Position numbers and translations under genes: made by a program | Part shown: positions 1 through 9,447 of the stretch, piece after piece | Layout: each line of letters starts with the position of its first letter | Numbering within the stretch: the stretch's first letter is position 1 | The notes under the pieces: model-generated | The model's database searches: none | What the model was told of the DNA's origin: nothing | Seen by the model: only the letters and a program-made list of their open reading frames with translations | NCBI GenBank assembly: GCA_039934455.1 | Contig: JBDTMF010000154.1 | Span: forward strand, 1-10,300 | DNA: 10,300 nt | Origin: DASQFQ01 sp039934455 | GTDB lineage: Bacteria; Actinomycetota; Thermoleophilia; Solirubrobacterales; Solirubrobacteraceae | Reading direction: 5' to 3'

Positions 1-761
<761 letters not shown>

Positions 762-762
762 G

Positions 763-819
763 GATGCGTCACCCGGAAGGTGACCCCCGGCATCAGATCT
801 GCGGCACGGATGCCCGCAG
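763..819 (+). promoter_or_regulatory. Two-hairpin RNA leader between the SAHase genes
   Basis: GTCACC (768-773) and GGTGAC (779-784) form a perfect 6-bp stem with loop CGGAA. GATGC (763-767) and GCATC (790-794) extend it, with a 5-base bulge CCCCG on the 3' side. A second hairpin pairs CTGCGG (799-804) with CCGCAG (814-819). Its loop contains GGATGC, which includes ATG 810. GCATC (790-794) could pair instead with GATGC at 809-813 and mask that ATG, so two exclusive folds exist. There is no T-tract, so this is not a classical terminator. It does not match the SAH riboswitch core I know. A regulatory role is inference. Confidence 0.35.
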
Positions 820-2042
820 GGGCTGACCCTTCCGCTGCTGGTCTGGCGCGCATCGAGTGGGCCGACGCGCAGATGCCGGTCCTGCGCTCGATCCGCGAGC
901 GGTTCGCCTCTGAGCGACCGCTCGCGGGCGTGCGCGTGGCCGCCTGCCTGCACGTCACGGCGGAGACGGCCAACCTCGTCCGCACGCTGGTCGCGGGCGG
1001 GGCCGACGCGGCGCTCGCCGCCGCCAACCCGCTCTCCACCCAGGACGACGTCGCCTCCGCGCTGGCCGAGGAAGCCGAGGTCCACGGCCGCCGCGGCGAG
1101 GGCGTCGACGCCTACCTCGCCCACGTCACGACACTGGTCGAGAGCGGCCCGCAGGTCACGCTCGACGACGGCGCCGACCTGCTCGCGCTCATGCACGAGC
1201 GCCATCCCGAGCGGCTCGCGGACATGCTCGGCGGCACCGAGGAGACCACGACCGGCCTGCTGCGCCTGCGCGCGCTCGAGGCCGAGGGACGGCTCGGCTG
1301 CCCGGTGCTCGCCGTCAACGAGGCCGCCACCGAGCGGCTCTTCAACGACCACTACGGCACCGGCCAGTCGACGCTCGACGGCATCCTGCGCGCGACCAAC
1401 CTGCTGCTGGCCGGCCGCACGATCGTGGTGCTCGGCTACGGCTTCACCGGCAAGGGCGTCGCCATGCGCGCCCGCGGCGCCGGGGCGCAGGTCATCCTGT
1501 GCGAGATCGATCCGATGCGTGCGCTGGAGGCACGCATGGAGGGCTTCGAGGTCATGCCGGCGCTGCGGGCGGCCGAGCGGGGCGACGTGTTCGTCACGGT
1601 CACCGGCAGCCGCGACGTGCTGACCACGGAGCACTTCGCCCGCATGAAGGACGGCGCGGTGCTCGCCAACGCGGGGCACTTCGACATCGAGATCGACCTG
1701 CCGGCGCTGCGCGAGGCGGCGACCGGCGGCGTCCACGAGGCGCTGCCGATGGTCGAGCAGTACGACCTCGGCGGCCGCCGCCTCAACCTGCTCGCCAGCG
1801 GGCGCGTGGTCAACCTCGCTGCCGGCCAGGGCCACCCGGCCGCGGTCATGGACATGTCCTTCGCCAACCAGGCGCTCGCCGTCGAGCACCTCGTGCTGCA
1901 TCCCGGCCGGCTCGGCCCCGGCGTCCACCCCGTGCCCGAGGCGGTCGACCGCGAGGTCGCGCGCCTCAAGCTCGAGTCGCTGGGCGTCGAGATCGACGCC
2001 CTCGCCGACGCCCAGCGCGACTACCTGCGCAGCTGGACCTGA
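780..2042 (+). CDS. SAHase paralogue of Thermotoga/archaeal type with altered catalytic residues
   Basis: This is an S-adenosylhomocysteinase-family protein of 420 residues from GTG 780, or 410 from ATG 810. The ATG is attractive because homologues begin a few residues before the RIEWADAQMPVL motif; the GTG overlaps the SD-like GGAAGG and lies in a hairpin. Numbering from the GTG: CLHVTAETA (56-64), NPLSTQDD (83-90), DDGAD (129-133), EETTTG (154-159), GYGFTGKG NAD loop (219-226), CEIDP (241-245), NAGHFD (297-302) and GHP (351-353) are conserved. The end DYLRSWT lacks the KxxxYRY tail of the canonical enzyme, as in the Thermotoga class. The catalytic Lys-x-x-x-Asp-Asn segment is instead E185-R-L-F-N189-D190, so Lys became Glu and Asp became Asn. 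SAHase activity is therefore doubtful; a changed substrate, a regulatory partner or a pseudoenzyme are all possible. The family assignment is secure and the function is not. Confidence 0.9.
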   Translation: MTPGIRSAARMPAGADPSAAGLARIEWADAQMPVLRSIRERFASERPLAGVRVAACLHVTAETANLVRTLVAGGADAALAAANPLSTQDDVASALAEEAEVHGRRGEGVDAYLAHVTTLVESGPQVTLDDGADLLALMHERHPERLADMLGGTEETTTGLLRLRALEAEGRLGCPVLAVNEAATERLFNDHYGTGQSTLDGILRATNLLLAGRTIVVLGYGFTGKGVAMRARGAGAQVILCEIDPMRALEARMEGFEVMPALRAAERGDVFVTVTGSRDVLTTEHFARMKDGAVLANAGHFDIEIDLPALREAATGGVHEALPMVEQYDLGGRRLNLLASGRVVNLAAGQGHPAAVMDMSFANQALAVEHLVLHPGRLGPGVHPVPEAVDREVARLKLESLGVEIDALADAQRDYLRSWT

Positions 2043-2094
2043 GGCGGCAGAAATTCCTCGAGCAGGAGAACCCGGTTCGAGTAGGTTTTCCTGA

Positions 2095-2102
2095 TTGATC
2101 AA
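2095..2102. promoter_or_regulatory. Palindrome TTGATCAA, possible MarR operator
   Basis: A perfect 8-bp palindrome lies about 20 bases before the start of the MarR-type gene, in the 81-bp gap after the SAHase paralogue. MarR-family dimers bind palindromes and often repress their own gene, so autoregulation is plausible. The site is shorter than a full MarR operator. Looser symmetry (CTCGA 2057-2061 with TCGAG 2077-2081) lies further upstream. No convincing -35/-10 pair was seen in this gap. Confidence 0.3.
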
Positions 2103-2123
2103 GTCACGGCGGGATGGAGTCGC

Positions 2124-2666
2124 TTGCACAGTGAAGACCTGACGAATCGGGAGCGCCGATTCGCAGGCGAACGGGAGACCCGGCAGGCCCTGACGGACGA
2201 TCTCTTCGAGGAATGGCGGCTGCGCGGCGCCGCCAACGACATCGCCGACCAGGCCAGTGCCGATTACCTCGGCATCAACCGCACGGACGCCCGCTGCCTG
2301 GACATCATCGAGCGGCTGGGCGGCGTCACCGCCGGCCGGCTGGCCCGCGAGAGCGGCCTCAGCACGGGCGCGGTCACCACGGTGCTCGACCGCCTGGAAC
2401 GGTCCGGGCTGGCGCGCCGGGCCTCCGATCCGGCGGACCGCCGCCGCGTGCTCGTCGAGACGACCCCGGCCGCGCGCGAGGCCAATGAGGAGCTCTACCG
2501 GCCGCTGGTCGAGGCCGCCACCGAGCAGATGCTGCGCTACTCCGAGGAGGAGCTCGCGCTGCTGCGCGAGTACCACCGCTCGAGCCGGGCGCTCACCGAG
2601 GCGCACGCGGAGCGGGTCCGCAGCCTCCTGCGCGCTGTCCGTCAGGAGGGCGAGGCGGCCTCGTAG
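2124..2666 (+). CDS. MarR-family transcriptional regulator
   Basis: This is a 180-residue winged helix-turn-helix DNA-binding protein, a typical MarR length (about 140-180). The start is TTG 2124, preceded by GGAG (2116-2119). Residues 46-112 carry the DNA-binding domain: LGINRTDARCLDII, then GVTAGRLARESGLS and the recognition helix TGAVTTVLDRLERSGLARR. The wing SDPADRRRVLV follows, with the DRR signature that is conserved in the family. Charged helices at 115-175 would form the dimer interface with the N-terminal helix. MarR proteins are usually repressors released by small ligands or oxidation; no ligand can be inferred here. The gene converges on and overlaps the ctaG-like gene by 25 bp, and the palindrome at 2095-2102 is a candidate self-operator. 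Its targets are unknown. Confidence 0.9.
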   Translation: MHSEDLTNRERRFAGERETRQALTDDLFEEWRLRGAANDIADQASADYLGINRTDARCLDIIERLGGVTAGRLARESGLSTGAVTTVLDRLERSGLARRASDPADRRRVLVETTPAAREANEELYRPLVEAATEQMLRYSEEELALLREYHRSSRALTEAHAERVRSLLRAVRQEGEAAS

Positions 2667-3457
2667 CGCTCGGCCCGCTCGTCCTCGCGGTCGGATTCGG
2701 CGAGCATGCGGGTGAACAGGTAGACGAGCGCGATCCCCATCACCAGCGACTGCTCGAGCGCCATCAGCAGGCCGGCCACGTGGAGGTCGTCGAGCCGGCT
2801 CAGGCCCCAGCGCTCGCCGGTCGTGCCGTAGCCGTCGTAGATCAGGTCCGGCGCGAAGGCCAGGAGGATGCCGAGCAGACCGACGAGCAGCTTGGTCGAG
2901 GCCATGTAGAGCACCGGGCCCATCCCGCCCAGGCGCAGGCGCGTGCGGATCGGCGACAGCAGGTGCCACCAGTAGAGGAGGCCGGCGCCGGCGAAGCTGA
3001 GGTGCTCGACCACGTGGACGTACGGGTGCCGGAGAGCGGCGTCGTAGAACGTCGGGATGTGCCACAGCCACATCGCACCGACGTAGGCGACGACGCCGAA
3101 CGCGGGGTGGCCGAACGGCCCCGCGGCGCGCTCGATGCGGTGGATCCGGCGCGTGACCGGGCGCAGGATCCACTTCGTGAGGCCGAGCGTGAGGAGGATC
3201 GGCGCGAGGTCGGCGACGAGCAGGTGCTGGACCATATGCGCCGACGCGAGCTGCTCCCCGAGTACGTCGATCGGCGAGACCAGTGCGAGGAACAGGCACA
3301 GCAGCCCGGCGCCCCAGGCCGCGGCGCGCCAGCCGCTCGCCGCCCGCGGGCCGCCCTCGGCGCGGGCGCGGCGCCAGCGCAGCCCGTAGACGACGCCGTA
3401 GCCGGTCAGCGCGACGATCACGCCCGGGGTGAAGGTCCACGAGGTCTCGACGGCCAC
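2642..3457 (-). CDS. ctaG: CtaG-like cytochrome c oxidase assembly protein (caa3_CtaG family)
   Basis: This is a 271-residue integral membrane protein with about seven hydrophobic helices (roughly residues 11-28, 44-64, 78-98, 118-133, 150-168, 180-202 and 226-250). It resembles the CtaG/YtkA-linked family needed for building caa3-type haem-copper oxidase. Family-like motifs are the N-terminal WTFTPGVIV, SAHMVQHLLV (73-81), MWLWHIPTFYDAALRHPYVHVVEHLSF (129-155) and LLYWWHLLSP. The many intramembrane histidines fit copper handling, although that role is inference. The start is GTG 3457, just before the WTFTPG motif. The open frame continues far upstream, but that part is low-complexity Arg/Ala sequence antisense to comF and hpf and is not coding. 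No Shine-Dalgarno is visible; CACAAT (3471-3466 on this strand) could be a -10 for a leaderless message. The last 25 bases overlap the marR 3' end on the opposite strand. Confidence 0.85.
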   Translation of the reverse strand: MAVETSWTFTPGVIVALTGYGVVYGLRWRRARAEGGPRAASGWRAAAWGAGLLCLFLALVSPIDVLGEQLASAHMVQHLLVADLAPILLTLGLTKWILRPVTRRIHRIERAAGPFGHPAFGVVAYVGAMWLWHIPTFYDAALRHPYVHVVEHLSFAGAGLLYWWHLLSPIRTRLRLGGMGPVLYMASTKLLVGLLGILLAFAPDLIYDGYGTTGERWGLSRLDDLHVAGLLMALEQSLVMGIALVYLFTRMLAESDREDERAERYEAASPS

Positions 3458-3520
3458 CGCACAAGATTGTGACGCGCGCGTGCTGTTTCGGCGCACGCCC
3501 TCCGGAAGGCTCAGGGGGCG
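3458..3520. promoter_or_regulatory. Divergent ctaG/comF promoter region with inverted repeat
   Basis: This 63-bp gap separates the divergent ctaG (-) and comF (+) genes. It contains CACAA-GA-TTGTG (3460-3471), an inverted repeat with 5-bp arms placed right before the ctaG start. Such a site could be an operator or could supply the ctaG -10 (CACAAT on the minus strand). For comF, GGAAGG (3504-3509) and AGGGGG (3513-3518) are possible ribosome binding sites. The assignments are tentative. Confidence 0.35.
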
Positions 3521-4192
3521 ATGCGCGATCACCTCCTCTCGATCCTCGTGCCGCCGGTCTGCGCGATCTGCCGCCGCCCGCTGCGCGACAGCGGCGCGGT
3601 CGTGTGCACCGGCTGCCTGCGGCGGCTGCCGTGGCTGCGCGGGCACCGTTGCCCGCGCTGCGGGCTCCCGCGCCACCGCGAGGCCTGCCCGGCGGCAGGC
3701 GCCGCGTTCGACCGCGCGTGGGCGCCGCTGGCGTACGAGGGCGCGGCGCGCGACCTGGTCGCGGCGCTGAAGTTCCGCGCCGCGCTGCCGGTGGCGGGGC
3801 TGATGGCGGCGCACGTCGCCGCCAACCTGCCCGCCGACCTGCGCGCCGCGCGGCTCGCGGTCGTTCCCGTCCCCGCCCACCGCGGCCGCCGCCGGCGGCG
3901 CGGGTTCGACGCGGCGGCGCTGCTCGCGGCCGCGCTCGCCGGCCGGACCGAGATGCCGTTCACGCCGTGCCTGCGGCGCGTCGACCGCGGCCGGCGCCAG
4001 GTCGGCGCCGGCCGGGTGCTCCGGCGCAGCCCCGGGCGCTTCGAGGCGGCGCTGGTGGCGGTGCCGCCACGGGCCGCGCTGCTGGTCGACGACGTCCACA
4101 CCACGGGCGCGACGCTGGACGCGTGTGCGCGGGTCCTCAAGGCCGGCGGCGCCGAGGCGGTGGCCGCCGTCACATACGCACGAACCCTTTAG
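3521..4192 (+). CDS. comF: ComF family protein (zinc ribbon plus phosphoribosyltransferase fold)
   Basis: This 223-residue protein has two parts. The N-terminus holds paired CxxC knuckles (C14/C17, C29/C32 and C44/C47), the double zinc ribbon of ComF/GntX proteins. The C-terminus has a type I phosphoribosyltransferase fold with VVPVPAHRGRRRRRGFD (114-130) and the PRPP-binding signature LLVDDVHTTGATLDAC (187-202). In Bacillus and Haemophilus, ComF proteins serve DNA uptake during transformation, but they are also widespread in non-competent bacteria and the exact reaction is unsettled. The ATG start is supported by GGAAGG and AGGGGG just upstream. Position before hpf and secA matches the comFC-hpf-secA-prfB order seen in several Gram-positive lineages. 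Nothing in this window shows competence, so the symbol is a family name and not a proven role. Confidence 0.9.
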   Translation: MRDHLLSILVPPVCAICRRPLRDSGAVVCTGCLRRLPWLRGHRCPRCGLPRHREACPAAGAAFDRAWAPLAYEGAARDLVAALKFRAALPVAGLMAAHVAANLPADLRAARLAVVPVPAHRGRRRRRGFDAAALLAAALAGRTEMPFTPCLRRVDRGRRQVGAGRVLRRSPGRFEAALVAVPPRAALLVDDVHTTGATLDACARVLKAGGAEAVAAVTYARTL

Positions 4193-4202
4193 CAACGGCA
4201 TG

Positions 4203-4208
4203 TAGCAT
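4203..4208 (+). promoter_or_regulatory. Possible -10 box (TAGCAT) of hpf
   Basis: TAGCAT fits the TANNNT pattern in the 51-bp gap between comF and hpf. It would give a leader of roughly 30 bases carrying the strong ribosome binding site GAGAGGAG (4232-4239), five bases or less before the hpf ATG. No good -35 box was found at the expected distance, so this is a weak call. Confidence 0.3.
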
Positions 4209-4243
4209 CCGCTGAAGGGCATCCGGCGCATGAGAGGAGTCCC

Positions 4244-4609
4244 ATGCAGATCGAGGTCAAGGGGCGCAACCTTCCGGTCACCGACGAGCTGCGTGAGCAC
4301 GTCACGCGCCGCTTCGACAAGATCGCCAAGCAGGTGAGCGAGCTGGCGGTGTTGGAGATCGAGATCTCGAAGGAGCGCAATCCGGCCAACCCGGAGTGCC
4401 AGGTGGCGGAGGCAACCCTCCACCTCAAGGGCGTCACGCTGCGCGCCAAGGACGCCTCGCGCGACCTCAACCACTCGGTGAACCTCGTGGCCGACGAGCT
4501 CGGCCGCCAGGTCAAGCGCCACCGCGACAAGCGCCGCAAGCGGCGGGAGCAGCGGGCCGCCGCGGCCGCCCCGCCCGAGGCCGCCGGAGGTCAGCTCCCG
4601 GCCGTCTGA
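4244..4609 (+). CDS. hpf: Ribosome hibernation-promoting factor, short form (HPF/RaiA family)
   Basis: The N-terminal HPF/YfiA domain spans residues 1-97. It starts MQIEVKGRNLPVTDELREHV and includes the LEIEISKERNP strand, ECQVAEATLHLKG and KDASRDLNHSVNLVADELGRQVKRHRDK. Proteins of this family sit in the small-subunit decoding cleft and keep ribosomes inactive under starvation. At 121 residues this is the short form. The C-terminal dimerisation domain of the long HPF common in Gram-positive bacteria is missing, replaced by a basic stretch (91-104) and an Ala/Pro-rich tail. The stop is followed by only 40 bases before secA, so the missing domain is not lost through a frameshift nearby. The start is firm: GAGAGGAG lies just upstream of the ATG. 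The gene sits between comF and secA, the usual location. Confidence 0.93.
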   Translation: MQIEVKGRNLPVTDELREHVTRRFDKIAKQVSELAVLEIEISKERNPANPECQVAEATLHLKGVTLRAKDASRDLNHSVNLVADELGRQVKRHRDKRRKRREQRAAAAAPPEAAGGQLPAV

Positions 4610-4636
4610 GGGCTCCGGCCGGCAGGGCGGTCCATC

Positions 4637-4648
4637 TACACTGAGAGG
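4637..4648 (+). promoter_or_regulatory. Possible secA -10 box (TACACT) and adjacent GAGAGG
   Basis: TACACT (4637-4642) lies seven bases before the secA ATG. That spacing would start transcription at or next to the ATG. GAGAGG (4643-4648) looks like a ribosome binding site but is only one base from the ATG, which is too close for normal use. This suggests either read-through from hpf with a tight site, or a leaderless transcript. No clear -35 box was found. Confidence 0.3.
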
Positions 4649-4649
4649 C

Positions 4650-7475
<2,826 letters not shown>

Positions 7476-7488
7476 GCCCCGAGCGGCC

Positions 7489-9447
7489 TCACTGAGCGGC
7501 GCGCGCCTTCGCGATCAGCCCGGCGTCGACGTCGATCCGGAACACGCGGTTGAAGTCCGTGATCGCGCCGCGGCGCCGGAACGAGCTGCTCGTGTGGTCA
7601 ACGTTGCGCCACACGCCGTCGTCGTCCTTGACGATCAGCATGAAGTGGTGCGCGGCGACCGGCGGCGTGTTGTCGAGGTCCTGGTGCGTGATCGCGACGT
7701 TGGCGCCGCTGGCCAGGAAGGCGCGGAGCTCGGCCTGACGCGACGGGTGGCCGATCGCGTCGGCGACCACCTTCGGGTCACCCGGCTTCCACGCCGCGAG
7801 ATCGGGGTCCTCGAGCCGGATCAGGTTGCGGTCCGCCCCCCACTTCGTGCTGCCCTCGCCCCAGAAGACGCCCGAGGCCGAATTGCCCTTGTAGTAGCGG
7901 ATGCGGCCCGCCTTCACCTCGGTCAGGTAGTAATCCTTGAAGTCGGTGCCGGCCGGCACCACGCCGACGGCCTTGCCGTAGAGGAAGAAGGACAGGACGT
8001 TGCAGAGGCTGCCCACGGTGCCGGCGGCGCGTTCCGTCGTCGTCTTGCTCGGATCGAGGATCCAGGCGATCGTCGTCGCGAACTTGTCGCGCTCGGCGAC
8101 CAGGGCGTCCTTCGCGCCGCCGCGGTCGCGGACCGCGCGCTTGGCCGCGGTGACGACCTTGTCGGCGGCGGTCTTGCGCTCCTGGGCGGCGGTGATCGCC
8201 GCCGCATGGGCGGTTCGCTCGGCGCTCGGCACGCCCTTGGTCGCCTTCAGCGCGGCGAGCTCGGCCTTCGCGGCCGCCGCCGCCGCGTCGGCGGTCGCCA
8301 GGGCGGCGGTCGCCTGGTCAAGCTCGGCCTGCGCGGCCGCGGCGGTCATGAAGAGCGTCGGCTGCAGCTTCGCCGCGAACGCGCGGGCGAGCGTCTCGTG
8401 GTTGGGGTAGGGGGTGGCGAGCCCGACGGCGATCGGGGGCTTGAACGCCTCGAACTCGGCGCGTAGCTCGTCGAAGGCCGTCATCACCTTCTTGGCCAGT
8501 TCCGACTGCCGCACGTCCTTGCCCCTGCCGGTCGTGGAGCGCTGGGTGTAGACGCCGGAGGCGGCCTCACTGACCAGCTCCCCGACCGTTGCGTCCGCCG
8601 CGCCGCCCTGCACCGGCGTGTCCGAGCCGCGCAGGGCACCCAGCGCGGTCTCCTGGGCCTCGGACTCGACCTCCGCCTGCGCCTGCGCGAGGAAGACGTC
8701 GGCGGCGACCGCGCCCTCGGCGAGCTTGACCTTGGCGCCCTGCAGGTCGCGCAGGACGGTGTCGCGGGTCACCTTGGGCGGCGGCGGGGTCTGCCCCTTC
8801 TTCGCCTTCTGCGGGACGCGCTTGGTCTTCGTCACCTCGAGCAGCCCCGCGGCCGTGACCGTGATGCGGCCGTCCGGGTCGGCGGGGTCCCCGAGCACGA
8901 AGCTCGGGAGCCCGCCGTCGCTCACCGGGTCGCGCCTGTAGTCGGACGGGGCGCCGGCGCGGTTGGAGCCGAGACGGTCGACGGCGTCAAGGAGCTTGCG
9001 GGTGCCCCGGCCCAGGACGAGCCCAGGCCCCTGGGGGCGGGTGAGCAGCGCCAGCTCGGCCACCTCCTGGAGCTCCTCCGGCAGCAGCCGGCGCGCGTCG
9101 GCGCGCCGGCGCGCCGCCGCGGCGATTCCGGCCGCCTCCTCGGCGTGGCTCGCGGTGTCCCCGCCGGGCTCCAGCGCCGGCGCGATCGGCCCGGCGCTGG
9201 GGACTAGCCGCTGGACGCCGGCCCGTCCGAGCAGTTGCGCCACGCCGCGGTTGCCGACGCTGCGCTGGAGGGCGAGGATCCCCGCCACCGAGAGCCCGGG
9301 CGCGGCCGGGCGAACCGGCCGCAGCTCGCTATCCGCGCACTTCGGGGGCGCAGCGATGTGCTCGAGGGTCGCGCCGATGTCCCAGTCTCGCAGCGCACGG
9401 CCGCCGACGGCAAGTCTCAGGTGACGGGCGGTCTGCCGTTCGAACAT
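7489..9447 (-). CDS. Large accessory protein with eCIS-associated N-terminal motif and putative papain-like C-terminus
   Basis: This 652-residue protein matches no family I can name with certainty. Residues 51-81 (GLSVAGILALQRSVGNRGVAQLL...VQRL) match the LQRxxGNRxVxxLL...VQR motif seen in proteins linked to extracellular contractile injection systems, where it often precedes a DUF4157 metallopeptidase; no HExxH motif is present here. Residues 110-340 are mixed, with a KAKKGQTPPPPK linker near 214-225. Residues 368-445 are Ala-rich with heptad character, probably a coiled coil. The C-terminal 200 residues look globular: SLCNVLSFFLYG puts C482 in a helix, and VAAHHFMLIVKDDDGVWRNVDHT puts H600/H601 and D617 on a strand pair, a layout reminiscent of NlpC/P60, CHAP or transglutaminase folds. 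There is no signal peptide or membrane helix. ATG 9447 has only a weak GGGG upstream. No immunity-like gene adjoins it. Coding is well supported; function is inference. Confidence 0.8.
   Translation of the reverse strand: MFERQTARHLRLAVGGRALRDWDIGATLEHIAAPPKCADSELRPVRPAAPGLSVAGILALQRSVGNRGVAQLLGRAGVQRLVPSAGPIAPALEPGGDTASHAEEAAGIAAAARRRADARRLLPEELQEVAELALLTRPQGPGLVLGRGTRKLLDAVDRLGSNRAGAPSDYRRDPVSDGGLPSFVLGDPADPDGRITVTAAGLLEVTKTKRVPQKAKKGQTPPPPKVTRDTVLRDLQGAKVKLAEGAVAADVFLAQAQAEVESEAQETALGALRGSDTPVQGGAADATVGELVSEAASGVYTQRSTTGRGKDVRQSELAKKVMTAFDELRAEFEAFKPPIAVGLATPYPNHETLARAFAAKLQPTLFMTAAAAQAELDQATAALATADAAAAAAKAELAALKATKGVPSAERTAHAAAITAAQERKTAADKVVTAAKRAVRDRGGAKDALVAERDKFATTIAWILDPSKTTTERAAGTVGSLCNVLSFFLYGKAVGVVPAGTDFKDYYLTEVKAGRIRYYKGNSASGVFWGEGSTKWGADRNLIRLEDPDLAAWKPGDPKVVADAIGHPSRQAELRAFLASGANVAITHQDLDNTPPVAAHHFMLIVKDDDGVWRNVDHTSSSFRRRGAITDFNRVFRIDVDAGLIAKARAAQ
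9171..9200. repeat. Perfect 10-bp inverted repeat inside the accessory gene
   Basis: CCAGCGCCGG (9171-9180) and CCGGCGCTGG (9191-9200) are exact reverse complements separated by 10 bases. They lie in the Pro/Ala-rich stretch just after the eCIS-like motif, so codon bias in a GC-rich linker may explain them. On RNA they would form a very stable hairpin near the 5' end of the message. Confidence 0.6.

Noticed and set aside
762..819. A known SAH or SAM riboswitch
   Set aside because: I could not match the conserved cores I remember (for example GAGGAGCGYUGC of the SAH type). The hairpins are reported only as an unassigned structure.
7594..8466. 290-residue + strand open frame opposite the accessory gene
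   Set aside because: It is a Gly/Arg/Val-rich shadow. The minus-strand frame is longer, spans 2 kb and has domain-like structure.
7489..9447. DUF4157 metallopeptidase in the accessory protein
   Set aside because: No HExxH or similar zinc motif occurs in the 652 residues; only the leading GNR-type motif is shared.
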